From Spirosoma sp. (GTDB lineage Bacteria; Bacteroidota; Bacteroidia; Cytophagales; Spirosomataceae): a DNA stretch of 64,000 nt. Location of the stretch: NCBI RefSeq assembly GCF_026391055.1, contig NZ_JAPLET010000030.1, positions 310,001 to 374,000 on the forward strand. The letters run 5' to 3'. Position 1 is the stretch's first letter, and each line of letters starts with the position of its first letter. Below the pieces are notes generated by a model. That model ran no database searches, was not told where the DNA came from, and saw only the letters and a program-made list of their open reading frames with translations. Both the position numbers and the translations under genes were made by a program. Positions 25,782-35,412 of the stretch are shown in pieces.

Positions 25782-26918
25782 ATGCAATATTATTCAGGCA
25801 TACTAGCCCTGTTGACCGGCGTTCTGCTGACCGGTTGTTCGTCTCAACCCGAGCAAAAGCAGGAAGAATCAGCACCGACGATCCCCATTATTCAGCTCAC
25901 CAAACAGGAAGCCACCCTCGACCACGACTATGCCAGTGAGCTGGAAGCCGTTCAGAATGTGGAAGTTCGGGCCAGAGTCGCCGGTTATCTGGATAATATT
26001 CTGGTTGACGAGGGCCAGCCCGTTCATAAAGGACAGCTTTTATTCCAACTCAACGGAACAGAGTATCAGGTGGAAGTATCCCGCGCTCAGGCCAGCCTCG
26101 AAAGCGCCACTGCCGAAGCCCAATCGGCGGAGGTAGAGATGGAACGGGTGAAGTTACTCGTCGACAAAAAAATCATCTCTCCCTCCGAATCCAAACTCGC
26201 CCGTGCCAAGATGGAAACGGCCAAAGCAGCCATCGACGGAGCTAAAGCCGCGTTAAACAAGGCTCGCTTTCATGTATCGCTGACCAGTATCCGGGCACCT
26301 TTCGACGGGGTGATTAATCGAATTCCGTTTAAACGGGGCAGCCTGATTGAAGAAGGGGCGCTGCTCACCAGCATTTCTGACCTCCGGCAGATGTACGCCT
26401 ACTTCAACGTGTCGGAAAAAGAGTACCTGGCTTTCATCAAAAAACGGCACGACCCCAACAAAGCGACCGCCCGTGAAGTAGAGCTACTCTTGGCCGATGA
26501 TTCGGTCTATCCATATAAAGGCAAAATCGAAACGACCGAGACTGTCTTTGAGGGCAACTCCGGCACCATTGCCTTCCGGGCTGCCTTCCCCAACCCCAAA
26601 CAACTGCTGCGGCATGGCGCTACGGGCAAAATCCGGATGAGCACCGATGTGGACGATGCACTTCTGGTACCGCAGAAAGCCGTCTTTGAAGTGCAGGATA
26701 AAAACTACGTTTACGTGATCGACGCTACTAATAAAGTTAAAAGTATAAGTTTTGTCCCCAGCAGCCGGGTCGACCAGTTTTACATCGTCCAATCGGGTCT
26801 GAAAGCGGGCGACCGCATTGTTTACGAAGGTATCCAAAGCCTGAAAGATGGGATGACCATTGTACCAAAACCACTGGCCCCCAAGAGTCTGCAAGCACTT
26901 TATGCCTCTGCCCGCTAA
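25782..26918 (+). CDS. RND efflux periplasmic adaptor (membrane fusion) lipoprotein
   Basis: A 378-residue adaptor with a lipoprotein signal (LLTGVLLTGCSSQ). Order: lipoyl/barrel-sandwich half VEVRARVAGYLDNILVDEGQPVHKGQLLFQLN, alpha-hairpin (about 90-150, rich in Ala/Glu/Lys), second half FHVSLTSIRAPFDGVINRIPFKRGSLIEEG, then beta-barrel and membrane-proximal domains (LLVPQKAVFEVQDKNYVYVID, KAGDRIVYEGIQSLKDGMTIVP). It bridges the inner-membrane pump and the outer-membrane channel encoded directly downstream. First gene of a three-gene operon; substrates are not predictable, but the family exports drugs, solvents or detergents. Confidence 0.94.
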   Translation: MQYYSGILALLTGVLLTGCSSQPEQKQEESAPTIPIIQLTKQEATLDHDYASELEAVQNVEVRARVAGYLDNILVDEGQPVHKGQLLFQLNGTEYQVEVSRAQASLESATAEAQSAEVEMERVKLLVDKKIISPSESKLARAKMETAKAAIDGAKAALNKARFHVSLTSIRAPFDGVINRIPFKRGSLIEEGALLTSISDLRQMYAYFNVSEKEYLAFIKKRHDPNKATAREVELLLADDSVYPYKGKIETTETVFEGNSGTIAFRAAFPNPKQLLRHGATGKIRMSTDVDDALLVPQKAVFEVQDKNYVYVIDATNKVKSISFVPSSRVDQFYIVQSGLKAGDRIVYEGIQSLKDGMTIVPKPLAPKSLQALYASAR

Positions 26919-26972
26919 CGAAGGACTACGCCTGTCCTTATCCGTTCCTTCGCTTTATAGATAGCCTCAATT

Positions 26973-29900
26973 ATGTTCAATACCTTCATTAAAAGGCCTT
27001 TACTCTCAACGGTTATTTCCGTGTTGATCGTGTTGCTGGGTGTGCTGGCCCTTACCAGTCTGCCCGTTACACAATTTCCGGACATCGTTCCGCCGTCCGT
27101 AACGGTCACAACCAAATACACCGGAGCCAGCGCCGACGTATGCGTCAAGGCGGTAGCTACTCCGCTCGAACGCGCCATCAACGGGGTGCCTAACATGACT
27201 TACATGACCTCCATTTCAGGGAATGACGGCTCCACCCTGATTCAGGTATTTTTTAAGGTCGGAACAGACCCCGATCTGGCGGCTGTCAACGTGCAGAACC
27301 GAGTAACAACGGTGATGGATGAACTCCCCGAAGAGGTGATCAAGGCCGGGGTCGTGACCGAAAAAGAGGTGAACAGTATGCTGCTGTACCTCAACATTGT
27401 GAGCGACGACCCGAAGGTGGATGAAAAATTCATCTATAACTTCGCCGATATCAACGTCCTGGCCGAACTCAAGCGCATCGACGGGGTGGGCTTTGCCGCC
27501 ATTATGGGCAGCCGGGATTACTCCATGCGCGTGTGGCTCAAACCCGACCGCATGACGGCCTACGACATTTCGGCCGACGAAGTCATTGCTGGTATTCGAA
27601 AGCAGAACGTCGAAGCAGCTCCCGGAAAAGCGGGCGAAAGTGCCGACCAGACACCGCAATCACTACAGTATGTGCTGCGGTATACGGGGAAATTCTTTGA
27701 ACCGGCGCAGTACGAAAACATCGTACTGCGGGCCAATGCCGACGGCTCACTGCTACGCCTGAAAGATGTAGCCGATGTCGAATTCGGTTCGCTCGATTAC
27801 GGCGTACTGTCCAAGAACGACGGTCGCCCCTCGGCGGCTATCATGCTCAAGCAGCGGCCCGGTTCCAACGCCAGCGACGTTATCGCCAACGTAAAAACGC
27901 GCATGGCCGAGTTGAAAGAAACGTCGTTTCCGGCGGGTATGACCTATAATTACGCTTACGATGTGTCGCGCTTTCTGGATGCGTCCATCCACGAAGTGAT
28001 CCGTACCCTTATCGAAGCCTTCGTGCTGGTGTTCCTCATTGTATTCCTCTTTTTACAGGACTGGCGCTCAACACTCATTTGTGCTCTGGCGGTGCCGGTG
28101 GCCCTGGTGGGTACGTTTGCCTTCATGAGTGCCATCGACTTTTCCATAAATCTGCTCACCCTGTTTGCGCTGGTGCTGGCCATCGGTATTGTAGTTGACA
28201 ATGCCATTGTGGTGGTGGAGGCCGTTCACGCCAAGATGGAGGAAGAGCATCTTACACCCCGAGCCGCCACCTTTGCCGCTATGAGCGACATCGCCGGGGC
28301 TATTGTAGCCATTACGCTGGTGATGTCGGCGGTGTTCGTGCCAGTTGCCTTTATGTCGGGACCGGTGGGTATTTTCTACCGGCAGTTTTCACTCACCCTG
28401 GCCATTGCTATTGTCATTTCGGGTATCAACGCCCTCACGCTCACCCCCGCCCTTTGCGCCATTCTGCTCCGGCCCATGCACGGCGAGAAGACGGGTTTAC
28501 TGGGTCGGTTCTTCGTCAAATTCAACCGGGGCTACGAATCACTGGCGAGCTGGTATCAGAGACTACTCCGCCGGGTCGTGAGCCGGGGTATTATTACATG
28601 GGGACTGTTGTTACTGTTCGTTCTGGCTACCTGGGGCATCAGCACTGTGCTGCCGGGGGGGTTTATTCCCACCGAGGATCAGGGTATGCTGTATGTAAAC
28701 GTAACCACGCCTGTGGGGGCCACCGTGAGCCGTACCGAGAAAGTGCTGGACGCCATCGAAGCGATTGCCTCCCAGCAGGAATCGGTCGATAACGTCTCTA
28801 CACTGGCCGGGTTCAGTCTGCTGACCGACGGCGCCGGGGCTTCCTACGGTATGGCCATGATCAATCTCAAGCCCTGGGAAGAGCGGAAAGAGTCGATGCA
28901 GGAGTTGATTGCTACGCTGGAAGAAAAAACCAAAGGCATAACAGATGCCAGCATTCAGTTTTTCCCTCCGCCTACAGTGCCGGGTTTCGGTAACTCAAGC
29001 GGTTTTGAGCTGCGGATGCTGGACCGGGGCCGGAGCGACGACCTAAACAAAACGGCTAAAGTAGCACGGAACTTTATCGACGCCCTGAAACGACGCCCCG
29101 AAATCGGGGATGCCTTTACCAGTTTTGACCCCAACTTCCCGCAGTATATGCTGCACGTCGATCAGGAGAAAGCCTCCCAGAAAGGCGTATCCATCGACAA
29201 CGCCATGAGCACACTGCAAACCCTGATGGGGAGCTACTACGCGTCGAACTTTATCCGGTTCGGGCAAATGTACAAAGTGATGGTGCAGGCCGCTCCCAGC
29301 TACCGGACCAAACCCGAAGATGTACTGAGTATGCGCGTCAAGAACGATCAGGGCGAAATGGTGCCGTACTCCAACTTTGTTACACTGGAGCGGGTGTACG
29401 GGCCGGAGCAGCTTACGCGCTACAACATGTACACCTCGGCGATGATCAACGGGGATGCCGCCCCCGGCTACAGTAGTGGCGACGTGATCAAGGCCATCGA
29501 AGAAGTAGCCGCCAAAGAACTCCCCAAAGGATACGCCTATGAATGGTCGGGGATGTCGCGGGAGGAAGTAATGTCGGGCGATCAGGCGATCTACATTTTC
29601 GCCATCTGCCTGGTGTTCGTCTACCTGCTGCTGGTGGCCCAGTACGAAAGCCTGTTTTTGCCCCTGCCAGTACTTTTATCGCTGCCCACAGGCGTCTTTG
29701 GCTCGTTTGCCTTTCTGCAACTGGCGGGTCTTCAAAACAACATCTATGCGCAGGTATCGCTGGTCATGCTCATTGGCTTGCTGGGTAAAAACGCCATCCT
29801 GATCGTGGAGTTTGCCAACCAGCGTCAGAAAGAAGGGCTGCCCATTATAGAAGCCGCGCTGGAGGGGGCCGTATCCCGGCTACGCCCCATCCTGATGACG

Positions 29901-30191
29901 TCCTTCGCCTTCATTGCCGGTCTGATTCCGCTTTGTATGGCCTCCGGGGCCGGGGCGCTGGGTAACCGCTCCATCGGTACGGCAGCGGCTGGCGGCATGT
30001 TTACCGGCACTATTTTCGGACTGGTGATCATACCGGGACTGTACGTCATCTTCGCCAAAATTGCCGAACGCTTCGCATCCAAAAACACGGAAGACGACCA
30101 ACCGACCCCTAATCACCCCAAGCCAACCCATGCGGGTGTCGTTCCCGTGTCCACCCAAACTCACGTTAATGGAAAAGTCATTCATTCATAA
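26973..30191 (+). CDS. RND inner membrane efflux pump, HAE1 family
   Basis: A 1072-residue hydrophobe/amphiphile exporter. It begins MFNTFIKRPLLSTVISVLIVLLGVLALTSLPVTQFPDI, a classic AcrB/MexB-like start, and has porter domains (YTGASADVCVKAVATPLERAINGVPNMTYM) and a central transmembrane block with LFALVLAIGIVVDNAIVVVEAVH carrying the paired acidic proton-relay residues. The second half has LPLPVLLSLPTGVFGSFAFLQLAG, VMLIGLLGKNAILIVEFANQ and GTAAAGGMFTGTIFGLVIIPGLYVIF. Full length with twelve predicted helices. It lies 54 bp after the adaptor gene, and its 3' end overlaps the start of the outer-membrane factor by 23 bp. Confidence 0.96.
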   Translation: MFNTFIKRPLLSTVISVLIVLLGVLALTSLPVTQFPDIVPPSVTVTTKYTGASADVCVKAVATPLERAINGVPNMTYMTSISGNDGSTLIQVFFKVGTDPDLAAVNVQNRVTTVMDELPEEVIKAGVVTEKEVNSMLLYLNIVSDDPKVDEKFIYNFADINVLAELKRIDGVGFAAIMGSRDYSMRVWLKPDRMTAYDISADEVIAGIRKQNVEAAPGKAGESADQTPQSLQYVLRYTGKFFEPAQYENIVLRANADGSLLRLKDVADVEFGSLDYGVLSKNDGRPSAAIMLKQRPGSNASDVIANVKTRMAELKETSFPAGMTYNYAYDVSRFLDASIHEVIRTLIEAFVLVFLIVFLFLQDWRSTLICALAVPVALVGTFAFMSAIDFSINLLTLFALVLAIGIVVDNAIVVVEAVHAKMEEEHLTPRAATFAAMSDIAGAIVAITLVMSAVFVPVAFMSGPVGIFYRQFSLTLAIAIVISGINALTLTPALCAILLRPMHGEKTGLLGRFFVKFNRGYESLASWYQRLLRRVVSRGIITWGLLLLFVLATWGISTVLPGGFIPTEDQGMLYVNVTTPVGATVSRTEKVLDAIEAIASQQESVDNVSTLAGFSLLTDGAGASYGMAMINLKPWEERKESMQELIATLEEKTKGITDASIQFFPPPTVPGFGNSSGFELRMLDRGRSDDLNKTAKVARNFIDALKRRPEIGDAFTSFDPNFPQYMLHVDQEKASQKGVSIDNAMSTLQTLMGSYYASNFIRFGQMYKVMVQAAPSYRTKPEDVLSMRVKNDQGEMVPYSNFVTLERVYGPEQLTRYNMYTSAMINGDAAPGYSSGDVIKAIEEVAAKELPKGYAYEWSGMSREEVMSGDQAIYIFAICLVFVYLLLVAQYESLFLPLPVLLSLPTGVFGSFAFLQLAGLQNNIYAQVSLVMLIGLLGKNAILIVEFANQRQKEGLPIIEAALEGAVSRLRPILMTSFAFIAGLIPLCMASGAGALGNRSIGTAAAGGMFTGTIFGLVIIPGLYVIFAKIAERFASKNTEDDQPTPNHPKPTHAGVVPVSTQTHVNGKVIHS

Positions 30192-31623
30192 ATCAACCCG
30201 TATAAGTTATTATTTCATAGCCGGCCTGCTCCTGCTGAGCGGCTGTCAGGTACCTCGTATCATGCAGCCGCCAAAGGCCCGGCAAACGCCCGTTTCGTTC
30301 GTGGGCAGTACGGATTCTGTCGGAATTGCCAGCCAGAACTGGCGACAGTTCTTCGACGACACGAACCTGGTGCAGCTCATCGACACGGCCCTGGCCGGTA
30401 ATCTGGATCTGCGCATTGCCACCCAGCGGATCGAACTGGCCAGAGCCTCCTTCGACTACAGCCGGGGGTTTCTGGCTCCGCAGGTAAACGCAGTGGGCTC
30501 GGCGGGGCTAGATCGGTATGGGCAAACCACCCTGAATGGTGTGGGTAACTTCGACACGAACCTGTCGGATAATATTCGGGGCAATCTGGTGATCCCCAAC
30601 CCTACCCCAGACTATTTTCTGGGTGCCCGCTCTACCTGGGAAATTGACATCTGGGGCAAGCTCCGCAACCGCAAAAAAGCCGCGTACATCCGGTTTCTGG
30701 CATCCGAAAAAGGGCGTCACGCGGTTATAACGGCCCTGGTTGCCGAAGTGGCCCGTTACTATTATTCGTTGCTGGCGCTGGACGGCGAGCAGGAGATCCT
30801 TCAGAAGAACATTGCCCTTCAGCAACGGGCCCTCGATCTGGTCCGGATTCAGAAGCAGGCCGGTCGGGTTACGGAGCTGGCCGTTCAGCAATTTGCGGCC
30901 CAACTGCTGAATACCCGCAGTCGGCAAAAACAGATTCAGCAGCAGATTATCGAAGCTGAAAACCAGTTGAACCGCTTACTGGGCCGGTATCCGCAAGCCA
31001 TTATTCGCGGAAAATCGCTTCAGGAACGGGCACTTCCCGGTCAGGTGCTCACGGGCCTGCCCTCCCGGATGCTCGCCCGCCGGCCCGATATCCGGCAGGC
31101 CGAACTCGAACTGTCAGCCGCCAATATCGACGTAGAAGCCGTACGGGCGGAGTTTTTGCCCAGCCTGAACCTGTCGGCCTACGTGGGGCTGAACTCCTTC
31201 CGAGCCGCGTCGCTGTTCAACCCGGCGTCCATTGCGGCTGGCATACTGGGTGGTCTGGCAGGACCGGTCATTAACCGACGTTTCGTAAAAGCCAACTTCC
31301 GGCAATCCGAAGCCCAGAGCCGGGAAGCTTTTTACCGCTACCAGCAAACTATCGTAACCGGCTTCGGCGAAGTCGTTACCAGCTTGCGGGGGGTCGAAAA
31401 CTTCCGCTCCGTAGTAGACCTACAGGAGCAGGAAGTCGATGTGCTGGAAAATGCCGTTGCCACGTCGAACGACCTTTTTTCCAGCGGCTATGCCTCGTAC
31501 CTGGAAGTCATTACGGCGCAGCGCTCAGTACTGGAAGCGGAACTGGCCCTCATCAACACGAAGCAATCGCAGTTCCTGTCGCTCACCGACCTGTACCGGG
31601 CGCTGGGTGGTGGCTGGGAATAG
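30169..31623 (+). CDS. RND outer membrane factor lipoprotein (TolC/NodT type)
   Basis: A 484-residue outer membrane channel. The ATG at 30169 is chosen because it gives a lipoprotein signal (MEKSFIHKSTRISYYFIAGLLLLSGC); upstream ATGs in the same frame read through the pump gene. Two outer-membrane-efflux repeats are visible (WRQFFDDTNLVQLIDTALAGNLDLRIATQRIELARA; and QQFAAQLLNTRSRQKQIQQQIIEAENQLNRLLGRYP / SRMLARRPDIRQAELELSAANIDVEAVRAEFLPSLNLSAY). It completes the tripartite pump. Its stop faces the converging lyase gene with only 6 bp between, and no terminator is visible in that gap. Confidence 0.94.
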   Translation: MEKSFIHKSTRISYYFIAGLLLLSGCQVPRIMQPPKARQTPVSFVGSTDSVGIASQNWRQFFDDTNLVQLIDTALAGNLDLRIATQRIELARASFDYSRGFLAPQVNAVGSAGLDRYGQTTLNGVGNFDTNLSDNIRGNLVIPNPTPDYFLGARSTWEIDIWGKLRNRKKAAYIRFLASEKGRHAVITALVAEVARYYYSLLALDGEQEILQKNIALQQRALDLVRIQKQAGRVTELAVQQFAAQLLNTRSRQKQIQQQIIEAENQLNRLLGRYPQAIIRGKSLQERALPGQVLTGLPSRMLARRPDIRQAELELSAANIDVEAVRAEFLPSLNLSAYVGLNSFRAASLFNPASIAAGILGGLAGPVINRRFVKANFRQSEAQSREAFYRYQQTIVTGFGEVVTSLRGVENFRSVVDLQEQEVDVLENAVATSNDLFSSGYASYLEVITAQRSVLEAELALINTKQSQFLSLTDLYRALGGGWE

Positions 31624-31629
31624 GCCGGC

Positions 31630-32556
31630 TTACGCCAGTTCTTCCTGCAACCGGGTATAGTCGGCCAGTAGGCCGTCGATCTGTCGGGCAATTTCCGGCG
31701 TAAACGTGCCTACCTCTCGGCGGGTAAACGTAGAGAGGTCGAGCCCGCGCTGCTGCAGAAAGTACTTCGACGTGATGGGGTACACATGGTGCATCACATC
31801 CATCTTGTCGATCAGAAACTGCTGCACGCGGGCTACTTTCTCCTGCTGGTCGGCGTTGTCGTAATGCTGACAAAGCCAGACGATCAGCTCGGGAAAGTAG
31901 TTGCCCTGAATGCACGAAAGTCCCGCCGAACCGGCCTTCAGCGACGCTACGGCATGGGCCATGTAGGCGTCGTACAGGCCAAAGCCGGGGCGCGACGCCA
32001 GCCGCAGTTTCTCTTCGATCTGGTGAATATCGAGGCAGGTATCTTTGTGGTAAATGACCCGACCGGTATCCACGAACAGCTTAAGGTTTTCCGGGGAGAT
32101 CAGGCGTTTGTAAGGAACGGGGCACTCATAAAACCCAACTGGAATGGTTTCCGTATGGTCCAGCAACTGAAAAACGTGCTCGTTGAACACAGCCTCCGAA
32201 TCGGCTTCGTCGGCCAGTAAACCCGTTATCAGAATGACGGCCTCAGTGCCGGTATCGTGTACCTGTTTAACAAAATCGGCCTGTTGTTCAATCGGCCCGC
32301 CAAACGTGCCCGTGGCCACAACCGGCACCGCCCCGTTCACCACCTTGATCACGTGACGAATGAGTTGAAGCCGCTCCGACTCGCTCAGCTCGAACATCTC
32401 GCTCGACAGGCAGTTGGCAAACATACCGGCGGCACCAGCCTCCAGGTAAAATTCGGTGAGCCGCGTCAGGGCATCGAAATCAATGGCACCCGAATCGGTA
32501 AAGGGCGTAAGCATCACCGGAATGAAGCCTTTTGTCGCTGTTTTCATATCAATCAT
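31630..32556 (-). CDS. DapA/NanA-family lyase, probable sugar-acid or N-acetylneuraminate lyase
   Basis: A 308-residue TIM-barrel lyase or synthase of the DapA superfamily. Visible: GFIPVMLTPFTDSGAIDFDALTRLTEFYLEAGAAGMFANCLSSEMFELS (substrate-carboxylate loop, atypical NCLSSEM in place of the usual GSTGE), the catalytic Tyr in VGFYECPVPYK and the Schiff-base Lys in VIYHKDTC. The divergent motifs make true dihydrodipicolinate synthase unlikely. It overlaps the upstream symporter gene by 4 bp (ATGA); an alternative ATG lies at 32547. Beside a solute symporter, a NagX protein and, across a divergent spacer, a GH20 hexosaminidase, it may cleave sialic acid or another keto-acid sugar. No NanE or NanK gene is linked. 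Confidence 0.8.
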   Translation of the reverse strand: MIDMKTATKGFIPVMLTPFTDSGAIDFDALTRLTEFYLEAGAAGMFANCLSSEMFELSESERLQLIRHVIKVVNGAVPVVATGTFGGPIEQQADFVKQVHDTGTEAVILITGLLADEADSEAVFNEHVFQLLDHTETIPVGFYECPVPYKRLISPENLKLFVDTGRVIYHKDTCLDIHQIEEKLRLASRPGFGLYDAYMAHAVASLKAGSAGLSCIQGNYFPELIVWLCQHYDNADQQEKVARVQQFLIDKMDVMHHVYPITSKYFLQQRGLDLSTFTRREVGTFTPEIARQIDGLLADYTRLQEELA

Positions 32557-34142
32557 TTAACCAGAGCAGCCGTCTGTTCGCGGGGCGTTGAACGGCCATT
32601 TTTTAATTTTGTCAGAAGCACCCCAATCAGAAAAATGGTGAGCGTGCCCACCACGATGATCATGTTGCTATGCAGCGGATTACGCAGGTAGCCATACTCG
32701 TCGGGGAGGCTGCCGGAAAAGGTCATCCAGAGAATGACCAGCACGCCGATGACCGTGGCCGTCAGGGCTTCGTGACTGCTGGTGCGCCGGCTGATCAGCC
32801 CCAGCAGGAACAAACCCAGCATACCGGCCGCAAATATACCCGAAAGCGTCCACCAGGCATCCAGAATACTTTTTACCCCAATCATGGCCAGCCCCGCAGC
32901 CAGCCCCATCACCCCAACCGCCACCGTAGCCAGGTGCAACAGTGCCAGCTGTTTCTTCGGGCTGGGATTCGGGTTGATGTAGCGTTTGTAAATATCTTCG
33001 GTAAAGACCGTCGCCGATGCGTTCATCCCCGAGCTGATGGTGCTCATGGCTGCCGACAGAATGGCGGAAATAATCAGTCCCATCAGGCCCGGCGGCACGT
33101 TGGTCACCATAAAATGCGGCATCACTTTATCGCCATAGTCGGCGGGTTGCAGAGAAGTCACCAGCCGCGACACCTCGGCCGCCGATGCCGAAGCGGGCAA
33201 CCGGTCCAGCGCCACTTTCTGCTTGATGGCGTCGATGAATTCGGGGTGGACCTGATAGTAGGCGAACAGGCAGGAGCCGATCACGAAAAAGAGCAGCGAC
33301 GCCGGAACATACAGCCATACGCAAAGCCAGAGCGATTTGGACGCTTCTTTGGCCGAGGCCGTGGTGTGGTAGCGCTGGATGTAATTCTGGTCCATCCCGA
33401 AATTATTGAGGTTGATGAAGAACCCATACAGCAGCACCACCCAGAACGAGGACTGGGTAAAATCGGGCGAGAACGTCCCCAGACTGAATTTATCGTGCGT
33501 AGCCCCAATGTCGACAATGTGAGTGACGCCCCCCGGCATGGCCTGCACGATGAGGTACAGAATCAGCAACGCACCAAAGGTTTTGACGACCGCCTGCACC
33601 ACCTCGGTCCAGATAACGGCCTCCATGCCTCCAAGAACCGTATAAATGATGATGCAAACGCCCATAACGACCATGATCATCTGCATGGAAAAGCCCGTTA
33701 GCGCCTGTAAGCTCAGGGCAATGCCGAGGAAGATGGAGCCCATCCGGGCCAGCTGCGTAAGCAGAAAACAGACCACGGCATAGGTTCTGGCCCACGGCCC
33801 GAAGCGGTGTTCGAGGTGCGTGTAGGCCGATATTTCGCCCGTTTGCCGATAAAAGGGCACAAAAAAGCGGGATGCCATGTAAGCCGCCAGGGGCATGGAC
33901 AGACTGAACACGAATGAATTCCAGTTGCCGCCAAAGGCTTTCCCCGGCACACCCAGAAAGGTGTTACTGCTCAGAAATGTCGCGTAGATGGACAAGCCGG
34001 TCGCCCAGCCCGGAATAAGCCCCGAAGCCTTGGTAAACTGATCGGCGTTTTTGTTTTTCCGGGAAAAGTAAACGCCCACCAGCACCATCGCAACGAGGTA
34101 GGCGGCAATTACGGCCAAATCAAAAATGGGCAGGTTTTTCAT
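32553..34142 (-). CDS. Sodium:solute symporter (SSS family)
   Basis: A 529-residue membrane protein with thirteen or so hydrophobic segments. Family motifs: FSRKNKNADQFTKASGLIPGWATGLSIYATFLSSNTFLGVPGKAFGGNW in the first helices, VLGGMEAVIWTEVVQAVVKTFGALLILYL, GMDQNYIQRYHTTASAKEASKSLW, and the sodium-site stretch LMGLIISAILSAAMSTISSGMNASATVFTEDIYKRY. It takes up an organic solute with sodium. Translational overlap with the lyase gene suggests that it brings in that enzyme's substrate, plausibly a sialic-acid-like or uronic compound. Substrate identity is inferred from context. Confidence 0.92.
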   Translation of the reverse strand: MKNLPIFDLAVIAAYLVAMVLVGVYFSRKNKNADQFTKASGLIPGWATGLSIYATFLSSNTFLGVPGKAFGGNWNSFVFSLSMPLAAYMASRFFVPFYRQTGEISAYTHLEHRFGPWARTYAVVCFLLTQLARMGSIFLGIALSLQALTGFSMQMIMVVMGVCIIIYTVLGGMEAVIWTEVVQAVVKTFGALLILYLIVQAMPGGVTHIVDIGATHDKFSLGTFSPDFTQSSFWVVLLYGFFINLNNFGMDQNYIQRYHTTASAKEASKSLWLCVWLYVPASLLFFVIGSCLFAYYQVHPEFIDAIKQKVALDRLPASASAAEVSRLVTSLQPADYGDKVMPHFMVTNVPPGLMGLIISAILSAAMSTISSGMNASATVFTEDIYKRYINPNPSPKKQLALLHLATVAVGVMGLAAGLAMIGVKSILDAWWTLSGIFAAGMLGLFLLGLISRRTSSHEALTATVIGVLVILWMTFSGSLPDEYGYLRNPLHSNMIIVVGTLTIFLIGVLLTKLKNGRSTPREQTAALVK

Positions 34143-34231
34143 GGAGGTACTACAAGGTATCGGAGATGGTTTAGGATCAGGGTGTTGTCATGCGTAAGGA
34201 AAATTGGGGGCGGCCCCTACCCTACAGCGGT

Positions 34232-35329
34232 TCAAAGTTTTATAAAAATCTGCCGCCGGTACAGCGCATAAGCCGGAATGAAATTGATACCCACGAACAG
34301 CAGGGCATACAACAGACTGGCGAGTTCGGGCGGCACACCCGCGGCCGTCAGCCCCGTTACGGCCTGCTCATTCAATGCTTTTCCGCCAACGGTAAGCCGG
34401 TAGAAAACGAGTGCAAAGAGGTCGGCGAGTACATAGACTGCAATGGCGTTGGCCCCGAAAATAACCCCCGGTTTCGTGCCGGACTTGTACCCCAACACAT
34501 CGACCAGAAAATAGACAGCCCCGAGTACAAGAGCCGCAAAACCAGCGGTTACCAGCACGAACGAACTCGTCCAGAGCTTTTCGTTGACCGGGAACGCCAG
34601 CCCCCAGAAGTAGCCCAGAGCCGCCGTAAAAAGCCCGGTGGTCATGAGGTACGACACCTTTTCGGTGGGGCTGACGGCGCTACTCATCAGCCGACCGGCC
34701 AGCATGCCCAGAATGCCCGTTACGATGGACGGAAACGTGCTGAGGATGCCCTCGGGGTCCCAGGTGCCCTGCCACATGCGGCCGGGCAGGTAGCGCCGGT
34801 CGAGCCAGGCGGCTAGATTCTGGCCCGGTTCCAGCACTACGCCACCCGCGTCCGGCGTGGGAATTTGGGTCATGCCCAGCCAGTAGGCCAGTAGTGTGAG
34901 GGCGGCAATCCACGCCTGCTGTTTCCAGTTGGTGGTCAGAAAAAGCAGGGCGCAGACCAGAAACACAATGGCGATTCGGTGGAGGGTGCCCGTCCAGCGC
35001 AGGTTGGCGAAATCGAAATCGGGCAGCAGGTTCAGGAACATGCCCACAGCAAAGATCTTCAGCGACCTAAGGACGATCTTCTGCACCAGCGGCCCTTTCG
35101 GACTGCCATCGGCTCGCTTCCGGGCGTAGGCCAGCACAATGGAAACACCCACGATAAACAGGAAAAAAGGCGCAATGAGATCGGTAAACGACAGACCATT
35201 CCAGCGGGAGTGCCGCAGCGTGAAATACACGAACTCCTCACTCCCCGGAAAATTGGCAACGATCATGGCGGCAATGGTAAATCCACGCATGGCATCCAGC
35301 GAAATCAGGCGGCTCGGTTGGGGTGTCAT
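34232..35329 (-). CDS. NagX / HGSNAT-like membrane acyltransferase
   Basis: A 365-residue polytopic protein starting with RLISLDAMRGFTIAAMIVANFPGS, then LSFTDLIAPFFLFIVGVSIVLAYARKRADG and NEKLWTSSFVLVTAGFAALVLGAVYFLVDVLGYK. These are signatures of the NagX/heparan-alpha-glucosaminide N-acetyltransferase family. In Bacteroidetes and Alteromonadales NagX is linked to N-acetylglucosamine catabolism. It stands between the SSS/lyase pair and the divergent GH20 gene, which supports an amino-sugar role. A paralogue lies at 15504-16649; both share the LDxxRGFxxxxM opening and the LWTSSFVLVT block. Confidence 0.88.
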   Translation of the reverse strand: MTPQPSRLISLDAMRGFTIAAMIVANFPGSEEFVYFTLRHSRWNGLSFTDLIAPFFLFIVGVSIVLAYARKRADGSPKGPLVQKIVLRSLKIFAVGMFLNLLPDFDFANLRWTGTLHRIAIVFLVCALLFLTTNWKQQAWIAALTLLAYWLGMTQIPTPDAGGVVLEPGQNLAAWLDRRYLPGRMWQGTWDPEGILSTFPSIVTGILGMLAGRLMSSAVSPTEKVSYLMTTGLFTAALGYFWGLAFPVNEKLWTSSFVLVTAGFAALVLGAVYFLVDVLGYKSGTKPGVIFGANAIAVYVLADLFALVFYRLTVGGKALNEQAVTGLTAAGVPPELASLLYALLFVGINFIPAYALYRRQIFIKL

Positions 35330-35361
35330 TTAAAAATAAAAAAGCACGGATACAGCAATAG

Positions 35362-35386
35362 TATCTTTAGTACTGAATTGAGTACT
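35362..35386. promoter_or_regulatory. Divergent promoter region of the amino-sugar locus
   Basis: Between the NagX gene (minus) and the GH20 gene (plus) lie TATCTTTA (35362-35369), one base from the Bacteroidetes -7 consensus TAnnTTTG on the plus strand, and two AGTACT hexamers at 35369-35374 and 35381-35386 that form an inverted repeat around a 6-bp centre. These could be a promoter with an overlapping operator for the locus regulator at 40292. Suggestive only. Confidence 0.35.
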
Positions 35387-35412
35387 ATATAGGCTACTTA
35401 ACCTGACTATTT

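Noticed and set aside
32670..33701. 343-codon plus-strand ORF inside the sodium-solute symporter gene
   Set aside because: Complementary to a well-supported symporter; its product is low-complexity, rich in His, Gln, Arg and Asp, and lacks domains.
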